Shown here: in pieces, positions 35,804 to 41,693 of the stretch
Position numbering within the stretch: position 1 is the first letter of the stretch
Layout of the letters: every line of letters starts with the position of its first letter
Assembly: GCA_964565665.1 (NCBI GenBank)
Contig: CAZMFZ010000016.1
Location: 1 to 41,693, forward strand
Direction: 5' to 3'
DNA length: 41,693 nucleotides
Source: CAZMFZ01 sp964565665
GTDB taxonomy: Bacteria > Bacteroidota > Bacteroidia > Cytophagales > UBA9547
Program-made: the position numbers and the translations under genes
The notes under the pieces: generated by a model
Told to the model about the DNA's origin: nothing
Database searches by the model: none
Seen by the model: the letters and a program-made list of their open reading frames with translations, nothing else

Positions 35804-35833
35804 TGGTGGTTTTTTTAAAAGTTTATGATCAAA

Positions 35834-35864
35834 CAAATCTAAAACTCTATTACATTAAATACAA
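35834..35864 (-). promoter_or_regulatory. Promoter of the OmpA-like lipoprotein gene
   Basis: On the minus strand this reads TTG (35864-35862), a 20-base spacer and TAGATTTG (35841-35834), a full match to the Bacteroidota -33/-7 consensus. It leaves about 24 bases of leader before the ATG at 35803 and supports that start codon. Confidence 0.55.
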
Positions 35865-35882
35865 TATTTTGTCACATTTTTA

Positions 35883-35890
35883 TATATTTG
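35883..35890 (+). promoter_or_regulatory. Candidate -7 element for the pspC-like gene
   Basis: TATATTTG matches TAnnTTTG, about 23 bases before the start codon. No good -33 element is seen at the usual distance. It is close to the divergent promoter on the other strand, so the two could interfere. Confidence 0.3.
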
Positions 35891-35912
35891 TATAAACATA
35901 TAATATGTTGAG

Positions 35913-36152
35913 ATGATGAAATTTATACAAAAAGCTGAAGAAACCATTGGGTATTTTGAACAACAGTCGTTTGGGATATGTAGCTATTGGGGTGATATTT
36001 GGGGAATTTCTTCAGGCAAAATTAGAATGTTTTTTATTTATGCTTCGTTTATTGGCAAGGGTTCGCCTATTATTATTTACATGGCACTCGGATTTCTAAT
36101 GAACCTTCGCAAATATTACAGATTACGCAGAAGCAAGCTGTGGGACTTTTAG
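35913..36152 (+). CDS. PspC-domain membrane protein
   Basis: A 79-residue protein with a PspC domain: a soluble N-terminal part with EQQSFGICSYWGDIWGISSGKIRMF, then one hydrophobic segment (about 38-62) and a basic C-terminus (RKYYRLRRSKLWDF). In Proteobacteria PspC senses envelope stress and works with PspA/PspB; in Bacteroidota short stand-alone copies like this are common, and their role is unclear. There are two adjacent ATG codons (35913 and 35916). It is divergent from the OmpA-like gene, with which it may share a regulatory region. Confidence 0.85.
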   Translation: MMKFIQKAEETIGYFEQQSFGICSYWGDIWGISSGKIRMFFIYASFIGKGSPIIIYMALGFLMNLRKYYRLRRSKLWDF

Positions 36153-36228
36153 TTTTTCACTTTTTAACCCTAGTTTTCAGCCACTTTTCTTTTCTGAAAT
36201 TGATTTCAAAACCCTCCTTTACTAATAG

Positions 36229-36264
36229 TTGAGACCTTAAGCTACTATTAACTTAAAGTCTCAA
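36229..36264. terminator. Hairpin between pspC-like gene and gcvP
   Basis: The arms TTGAGACCTTAAG (36229-36241) and CTTAAAGTCTCAA (36252-36264) pair with one mismatch, with a 10-base loop. It lies 15 bases beyond the gcvP stop and could end gcvP transcription. No long T-run follows on either strand. Confidence 0.5.
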
Positions 36265-36279
36265 AACAAAAATTTACTT

Positions 36280-39159
36280 TTACTCATTTTGGTATGCCTC
36301 AATTGGCACACAGGAACAAATCAAATTTCTATCCCCAAAAGCCCCATCAATTCTGCTAACTGATGGCCAAAATTTAGCAGCTTTAACGTATGGTAACGGA
36401 TAAGCGGCTTTTTGGCGAGAATAAGCATAACTCCATTCATCAGCAGTAATGATGGCTGCGGTGTGAGGTGCATTTGTTAATACATTATTTTCTTTCGAGA
36501 AAATTCCTTTTTCTATTTCCTCTATTTCCTCACGAATTGCAATCATGGCATCGCAAAAGCGGTCTAGTTCTGCTTTCGATTCACTTTCGGTAGGCTCTAC
36601 CATCAATGTACCTGCTACTGGAAAGGAAACTGTAGGTGCGTGAAAACCATAATCCATCAATCGTTTGGCAATGTCTTCTACCTCAATCCCAAAAGTTTTG
36701 AAACCACGGCAATCTAATATCATTTCATGTGCACACCTTCCTTTTGAGCCTGAGTACAACACAGGATAATATTTTTCTAGCCTCGCCTTAATATAATTGG
36801 CATTCAATATTGCGTATTCGGTAGCATTTTTCAATCCTTCTGCACCCATCATAGCTATGTAAGCATATGAAATAGGTAAAATTGAAGCACTGCCAAAAGG
36901 GGCAGCCGATACCGCCATTGCTCCTTTCCCATTGGAAAGGGTTGGGGCTAGCTGAACATGCTTGGGCAAATATGGAACCAACTGGGTAGCCGCACAAATA
37001 GGACCCATACCCGGTCCACCGCCACCATGTGGAATGCAAAATGTTTTGTGCAAATTCAAATGGCAAACATCCGCTCCTATCAGTCCCGGACTTGTGAGAC
37101 CTACTTGGGCGTTCATATTCGCACCATCCATATATACTTGTCCGCCAAGCTGGTGAATCAGTTTACATATTTCAACAATACTTTCCTCATACACACCATG
37201 GGTTGAAGGATAAGTAACCATCAAACAAGCCAAATTAGATGCATGTGTATTTGCTTGTGCTTTTAAATCTTCTAAATCTATATTTCCTTTTTCATCGCAC
37301 TTGGTTACCACTACTTTCATGCCAGCCATTACAGCACTTGCAGGGTTGGTACCATGTGCTGAAGAAGGAATAAGGGCAATATTTCTGTGATTGTCGCCTC
37401 GCGATTCATGATAGTTTCGAATAGTCATCAATCCAGCATATTCGCCTTGAGCACCCGAATTGGGTTGGAGCGAAACCCCAGCAAATCCTGTAATTTCAGC
37501 AAGCCATTTTTCTAGGTTTTTGAATAATTGTTGATATCCTTCTGTTTGACTGGAGGGGGCAAATGGGTGCAATTGCCCAATTTCAGGCCATGTGACAGGT
37601 ATCATTTCACTAGTAGCATTCAATTTCATGGTGCAAGAGCCCAATGAAATCATGCTGTGAACCATAGATAAATCTTTGTTTTCCAGCATTTTAATATATC
37701 TCAACATTTCATGCTCCGTATGATGGCTATTGAAAACGGGATGGGTGAGGTAATCTGTAGTGCGAACTAAATTTGCTGGAATATTTATTCTTGCCGTAGA
37801 TAAAGAAACACTTTCCAAATATTTTCCTTTCAAAGAAGCAAATGTGGCCGCAATCGTTTCTATTTCTTCAAAAGTGGTGGTTTCATCTATTGAAATTCGA
37901 ACTTCACTTTCATTATAATAAAGGTTAATTTGTTTCTCCTCTAACTTAATTTTAAGATTAAGAATATCCTTAGTTTCTAGTTTTACATTTATTGTATCGA
38001 AAATATCAAGGCTGTTGATTTCGAAACCCGATTCCACTATTGAGCTAGCCAAAGCAATAGCCAATTTATGGGTTCTTTCTGCAATATTCTTCAATCCTTT
38101 CGAGCCGTGATACACCGCATACATGCTTGCCATCACAGAAAGTAATACTTGAGCTGTACAAATATTAGAAGTGGCTTTTTCTCGCTTAATATGCTGTTCG
38201 CGAGTTTGCAATGCCATTCTATAGGCTTTATTCCCGTGAGTATCCACAGATACACCAATAATTCTACCAGGCATTTGGCGTTTAAAAGCATCTTTAGTGG
38301 CAAAAAAACCGGCATGTGGGCCACCGAAACCCATAGGAACGCCAAATCTTTGCGAACAACCCACTACCACATCAGCCCCCATTTCGCCTGGAGGTTTTAA
38401 TAATGTAAGTGCCAATAAATCAGCTGCTACCGACACAAATACCGCATTTTCCTTAGCTGCAGCAATCAGATTGCTGTAATCTTCCACCGTGCCATCACTA
38501 CATGGGTATTGCAATTGTATTCCAAATATCCCAGTTTCTGTGATGTCAATTGCATGAATATCAACCACTACTAACTTTATTCCGAGTGGAGTAGCTCTCG
38601 TTCTTAGCACATCTATTGTTTGTGGAAATACCTGATTAGAAACCGCGAAAATAGGTGCGTCTTTCTTGGCTCCCGTTCTCAAATTATAGAGCATCGCCAT
38701 GGCTTCGGCTGCTGCTGTGGCTTCGTCAAGCAACGAAGCATTGGCAATCTCCATGCCTGAGAGTTCGATAATTAGCGTTTGATAATTAATGAGTGCTTCT
38801 AGCCGACCTTGGGCAATTTCAGCCTGATAAGGTGTGTAGGCAGTATACCAACCCGGATTTTCAAAAATATTTCTCAGAATAACATTGGGCGTAAATGTGC
38901 CATAATAACCCTGACCAATAAAAGTTTTGAATACTTTGTTTTGCGATACCAATGCTTTAAATGATTTCAAAAACTCGTTTTCAGTTTGTGCCTCTGGCAA
39001 ATCCATCAATTTCTTCAATCGGATGGCATCGGGAATGGTTTGAGAAATAAGCTCTTCAATACTTGATGCCTTAATAATTATTAGCATTTCATTGATTTCA
39101 TTTTCAGATTTGCCACTATGGCGATAGGCAAACGAACTTAAAGCATCAGTATTGGTCAT
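36280..39159 (-). CDS. gcvP: Glycine dehydrogenase (decarboxylating), P-protein
   Basis: A 959-residue, fused-type P-protein of the glycine cleavage system, the same length as E. coli GcvP. It decarboxylates glycine using pyridoxal phosphate and passes the aminomethyl group to the lipoyl H-protein. The PLP lysine is Lys705 in HLNLHKTFCIPHGGGGPG. Other conserved blocks are SMISLGSCTMKLN, PNSGAQGEYAGL and SSAHGTNPASA. Both N-terminal (inactive-like) and C-terminal halves are complete. The lpdA gene for the L-protein is elsewhere in the window; the other gcv genes are not here. It has its own candidate promoter and a hairpin after its stop. Confidence 0.97.
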   Translation of the reverse strand: MTNTDALSSFAYRHSGKSENEINEMLIIIKASSIEELISQTIPDAIRLKKLMDLPEAQTENEFLKSFKALVSQNKVFKTFIGQGYYGTFTPNVILRNIFENPGWYTAYTPYQAEIAQGRLEALINYQTLIIELSGMEIANASLLDEATAAAEAMAMLYNLRTGAKKDAPIFAVSNQVFPQTIDVLRTRATPLGIKLVVVDIHAIDITETGIFGIQLQYPCSDGTVEDYSNLIAAAKENAVFVSVAADLLALTLLKPPGEMGADVVVGCSQRFGVPMGFGGPHAGFFATKDAFKRQMPGRIIGVSVDTHGNKAYRMALQTREQHIKREKATSNICTAQVLLSVMASMYAVYHGSKGLKNIAERTHKLAIALASSIVESGFEINSLDIFDTINVKLETKDILNLKIKLEEKQINLYYNESEVRISIDETTTFEEIETIAATFASLKGKYLESVSLSTARINIPANLVRTTDYLTHPVFNSHHTEHEMLRYIKMLENKDLSMVHSMISLGSCTMKLNATSEMIPVTWPEIGQLHPFAPSSQTEGYQQLFKNLEKWLAEITGFAGVSLQPNSGAQGEYAGLMTIRNYHESRGDNHRNIALIPSSAHGTNPASAVMAGMKVVVTKCDEKGNIDLEDLKAQANTHASNLACLMVTYPSTHGVYEESIVEICKLIHQLGGQVYMDGANMNAQVGLTSPGLIGADVCHLNLHKTFCIPHGGGGPGMGPICAATQLVPYLPKHVQLAPTLSNGKGAMAVSAAPFGSASILPISYAYIAMMGAEGLKNATEYAILNANYIKARLEKYYPVLYSGSKGRCAHEMILDCRGFKTFGIEVEDIAKRLMDYGFHAPTVSFPVAGTLMVEPTESESKAELDRFCDAMIAIREEIEEIEKGIFSKENNVLTNAPHTAAIITADEWSYAYSRQKAAYPLPYVKAAKFWPSVSRIDGAFGDRNLICSCVPIEAYQNE

Positions 39160-39217
39160 TTATAAAAAGGAAATTTAGATATTTAAATTACAAAAGAGTG
39201 TTGAAGGAATAAGTTTA

Positions 39218-39225
39218 CAAAGGTA
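39218..39225 (-). promoter_or_regulatory. Candidate -7 element for gcvP
   Basis: On the minus strand this reads TACCTTTG, a full match to TAnnTTTG. There is no clear -33 element. The leader would be about 50 bases. Confidence 0.35.
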
Positions 39226-39281
39226 AATGATTGAAGCTTTTTTAGGAGAATCTGATAATTATTTAAAGTCTCATAATAACT

Positions 39282-39719
39282 TTATTTAAATCTGACCTGC
39301 AAATTTAACTTAATAAATATTGCCCTTTATTTTGGTATAATTTACCAAAATCGTGTCTTTCACTACTTGCTGTTTCAAGTTTTGTATTCAAAAATAGATA
39401 ATCTTCATATTGGTTTCTGTTGTATATGTGATAACATAAAACTTCTCCATTTTCCTTAACAATTAAGGAACCTCCAGTAGGCATTATAAGTACCTGTCCA
39501 TACTTTGGAGGGTGTCGTGCCTAATGCCACATCCGTTAAAAATCGCTTAATTTTATATTCGTAAAAAGTATGTGCAAATTGAATATCGTAATTTAAAGGA
39601 TTCGATTTGTTAATGTATTCAGTCAAATCTTTTAACGAACATAAAGTTGTGGTGAAAAAAGTTAATTCTTTCATTTTCAGTGTATTAAAAACTGCCACAC
39701 AATTTTGCAAATTTTTCAC
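39282..39719 (-). pseudogene. HpaII-type restriction endonuclease remnant, frameshifted
   Basis: The C-terminal third of an HpaII-family restriction endonuclease, broken twice. The first frame (39719-39456) ends with FYEYKIKRFLTDVALGTTPS and VWTGTYNA. At about 39478-39481 one extra base shifts the frame, after which the next frame continues GGSLIVKENGEVLCYHIYNR, then EDYLFLNTKLETASSERHDF. Near 39310 one base is missing, and a third frame reads KLNLQVRFK and stops at 39284-39282. Joined, these match the ATGGYLIVKEDGEVLCYHIYNR...KLNLQIRFK ending I know for HpaII-type enzymes. The N-terminal two thirds are absent, and no methyltransferase gene is visible, so the system is dead here. Confidence 0.75.
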
Positions 39720-39794
39720 AATATTTTTTCCCCAAAACCATATAATTTATATCTCATTTATTTAAAAGGAGCAAATTTCAAATACAAAATATTG

Positions 39795-40952
39795 CTATTG
39801 CCCTTGCTCTAACAACAATATTGCCCTATCAAGCACATTGTCTTTTTTACCTTCCGTATCTGCAATGGGCTTTATTAGAATATCGGGTGGTAAGCCTTTT
39901 CCCTCAAATATACGCTTTTCGCTGTCAAATGTGGCTCTTTCTGCAAGCTGAACAAGCCAATTGTTGGGCAATCTAAAATTGCCCGTAAAGTCTTTCTCTA
40001 AGGCACGGTCGCTTTGAATGCTAATTATTGGGCCTTGAGCGCCACCCGTGGTATCACCAATTAGGGTTACATTGGGCAAGTTGTGCAATGCCAAGGCGGT
40101 GAGCTCGGATGCACTAAAGCTATACCTATCGAGTAAAATTACCAAAGGCTTGGTGAAAGCTTGTGTGCCAGAGAAAGAGGCAGTTTCGAAAACAAAGGGC
40201 GTCATTTCATATCTGTCTTTCCCCAACCTGAATTTAGAGTATCCCCAGGTATAATTTCCCTGCACAAATTTGGAGATTAGATTCTTAAAAGCAGTGGCTG
40301 TGCCGCCACCATTGCCTCTCAAATCAAGTATTAATCCATTCAATTTGGATTCTTGGATAGATTTCAGAATAAAATTAAAATCATCGTTTTGCTGTATATT
40401 CTCTAAAGCAGAATGATATTCATAGCATCGCAAATAAAAAAGATTAGAACTTTTTACTCTACTAAAGAAAAACTCTGGAATATTAGTTGCGTTTTTTATA
40501 TAGTAAAATGAATATAAGAAACTATAATTGGTATCTGTTTCAATATAATTATTTAAAATAATATTATCATTATCTACATAAGGATGTTTTTTACTGTAAT
40601 TATTTGTAGAGAAGCCATTGTAAATAGTAGTTGTGTCATTTGCATTATACACCAATCTATGGCCATCGATCAGCTTATCCATCATTTGGAATATCACAGA
40701 TTTGAATCCGTTTTCTGACATTCCCGAAGTTACTTTGGGGCGAAATTCGGTGTAAACATCATCCCAGTTTACATTATCATAGGAGAAAAAAATATAATTG
40801 TCGTTTACGCCATGCCAAAATGCCTCGAAATTGGTTACATAATCGTCTGAATTGTAAAATGTAGGCAAATCTTCGGTTTTGCGGCACGAAAAAATAAATA
40901 ATAAGAACAATACAACCCATTTACTCACTTTGCTCTTCTTCTTCAGGTTCAT
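39795..40952 (-). CDS. S41-family peptidase-like lipoprotein
   Basis: A 385-residue protein with a lipoprotein signal (FIFSCR, Cys23). An N-terminal IRBP/tricorn-core-like helical domain (about 35-110) precedes an S41 peptidase domain with GLILDLRGNGGGT (206-218) and YSFSASELTALAL (277-289, likely nucleophile Ser280). Where C-terminal processing proteases have a catalytic lysine about 25 residues later, this protein reads GDTTGGAQG, so it belongs to the lysine-less S41 branch and may use another base or be inactive. Its start overlaps the stop of the upstream outer-membrane barrel gene by 32 bases, suggesting coupling. It probably acts in the periplasm on peptides or envelope proteins. Confidence 0.85.
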   Translation of the reverse strand: MNLKKKSKVSKWVVLFLLFIFSCRKTEDLPTFYNSDDYVTNFEAFWHGVNDNYIFFSYDNVNWDDVYTEFRPKVTSGMSENGFKSVIFQMMDKLIDGHRLVYNANDTTTIYNGFSTNNYSKKHPYVDNDNIILNNYIETDTNYSFLYSFYYIKNATNIPEFFFSRVKSSNLFYLRCYEYHSALENIQQNDDFNFILKSIQESKLNGLILDLRGNGGGTATAFKNLISKFVQGNYTWGYSKFRLGKDRYEMTPFVFETASFSGTQAFTKPLVILLDRYSFSASELTALALHNLPNVTLIGDTTGGAQGPIISIQSDRALEKDFTGNFRLPNNWLVQLAERATFDSEKRIFEGKGLPPDILIKPIADTEGKKDNVLDRAILLLEQGQ

Positions 40953-41693
40953 TTTCTTCTATTTTCTTGTGGATTTTTTTGGGTTTGAGTGTCAATAAAA
41001 ATCCTGCGGAGAAGCTCCAGTTTCTATTCATTTGTGGCAAATAATATTTAGGTTGGCTGGCTTCAAATACAAAACGATCGGCAAATCCATGAGAATAACG
41101 GGCTTCAATGAAAATTTCACCTCTTTTAATTTTATAAGCCAATCCGCTGCCTGCTACCAAACCATAGTCTATTCGATTGTCTTTGCGTTTGTTTGTGCCA
41201 AAGTCATTGTCGAATTCATATTCCTGTTCTGCCTCTTTTCTTTTAGGACTGATATCACCCAAATTATAGGTAAAAAGCGAAGCATAATTGTTAGCAGAAA
41301 GCCAATAAGCACCATAAATGCCTGCATTGATATAGAATTTAAAGCTTCGGCTCTCGGTAAACCATTTTAGCATTACTGGCACCTCCAAGTATCGCTTTTG
41401 CAATTCCCAATAGCTGCTGTTTTGTGTATTTTTAACGTCAAATAAATAGCTGTTATAATATTTGCGTACCGCATAGCCTTTTTCAGAATACAATACTTCT
41501 GCTCGTATTGAAAATTGGGTTTTGATGGCATGATCATATACAAATCCAAACTGAATCCGATTAATGTGTTCGCCTTGGGTATACCCTATATTTCTATTGT
41601 CGGTATCGGCCCAGGCGTTATTTAAGCCTATTTTTGGCCCAAAAAGTATTTGAGAATGGCAAAGAGAAGAGGAGAAAAGGATAAATATAAAAG
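40921..41693 (-). CDS. PorT-type outer-membrane beta-barrel protein, partial
   Basis: The reading frame is open to the right edge, so the start lies outside the window. The visible part begins within a signal peptide (FIFILFSSSLCHSQ, from 41691), followed by ILFGPKIGLNNAW, the typical first strand of outer-membrane barrel domain (PorT/OMP_b-brl_2) proteins. About eight amphipathic strands follow (for example VLYSEKGYAVRKYY, RGEIFIEARYSHGFADR and NWSFSAGFLLTLKP). The C-terminal tail is acidic (EENEPEEEEQSE). It is likely a small outer-membrane barrel that works with the overlapping S41-like lipoprotein. The ligand is unknown. Confidence 0.75.
   Translation of the reverse strand, partial: FIFILFSSSLCHSQILFGPKIGLNNAWADTDNRNIGYTQGEHINRIQFGFVYDHAIKTQFSIRAEVLYSEKGYAVRKYYNSYLFDVKNTQNSSYWELQKRYLEVPVMLKWFTESRSFKFYINAGIYGAYWLSANNYASLFTYNLGDISPKRKEAEQEYEFDNDFGTNKRKDNRIDYGLVAGSGLAYKIKRGEIFIEARYSHGFADRFVFEASQPKYYLPQMNRNWSFSAGFLLTLKPKKIHKKIEENEPEEEEQSE

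Noticed and set aside
36788..37206. Short frames on both strands inside gcvP
   Set aside because: They are shadows of the conserved gcvP frame, which includes the PLP-lysine motif here.

Overview
The window is AT-rich chromosomal DNA from a member of the Bacteroidota, probably an environmental Cytophaga/Chitinophaga/Saprospira-type lineage. The evidence is: at least four proteins ending in a type IX secretion (T9SS) type A sorting domain (YPNP...GxYxV...K motifs); SusC-like and PorT/PorV-like outer-membrane proteins; many lipoproteins; -7 elements of the Bacteroidota form TAnnTTTG; little sign of Shine-Dalgarno sequences; and VapC/VapB-type and HpaII-type genes of Bacteroidota flavour. No rRNA, tRNA, prophage, insertion sequence or CRISPR array was found.

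Layout. 0.15-2.9 kb (+): an MFS permease and a Tat-exported sugar epimerase/isomerase-like TIM barrel, then a membrane-anchored TPR protein. 2.9-4.3 kb (-): a surface beta-helix protein. 4.4-5.8 kb (+): dihydrolipoamide dehydrogenase. 5.9-7.1 kb (+): a small accessory patch with a frameshifted small gene and a VapBC-like toxin-antitoxin pair. 7.2-8.1 kb (+): a lipoprotein with MORN-like repeats. 8.2-9.7 kb (-): lysyl-tRNA synthetase, divergent from comF (9.9-10.6 kb, +).

10.65-27.7 kb (-) is one long run of envelope and secreted-protein genes. A tightly packed operon reads lipoprotein > TonB-dependent receptor > PorV/PorQ-family barrel > beta-propeller lipoprotein (17.28 to 10.65 kb). Upstream of it lie a T9SS OB-fold-like protein, a 710-residue FlgD-like cell-surface protein with an EF-hand loop, a T9SS endonuclease/exonuclease/phosphatase-family protein and a 1170-residue T9SS multidomain protein. 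A phased 21-bp tandem repeat lies between two of these genes.

28.2-31.5 kb (+): cytidine deaminase and a T9SS-exported endonuclease I. Together with the nuclease-like cargo on the other strand, this suggests extracellular nucleic-acid degradation and nucleoside salvage. 31.6-33.9 kb (+): overlapping genes for a PAP2 lipid phosphatase and an ArnT-like polyprenyl-phosphate glycosyltransferase. 34.0-36.2 kb: an OmpA/TPR lipoprotein (-) divergent from a PspC-domain protein (+). 36.3-39.2 kb (-): glycine dehydrogenase (gcvP). 39.28-39.72 kb (-): a decayed remnant of an HpaII-type restriction endonuclease. 39.8-41.69 kb (-): an S41 peptidase-like lipoprotein overlapping a PorT-type outer-membrane barrel gene that runs off the window.

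No wholly new system is proven here. The best candidates for follow-up are the TonB-receptor/PorV operon with its secreted partners, the secreted nuclease cluster, the phased 21-bp repeat and the broken restriction gene.
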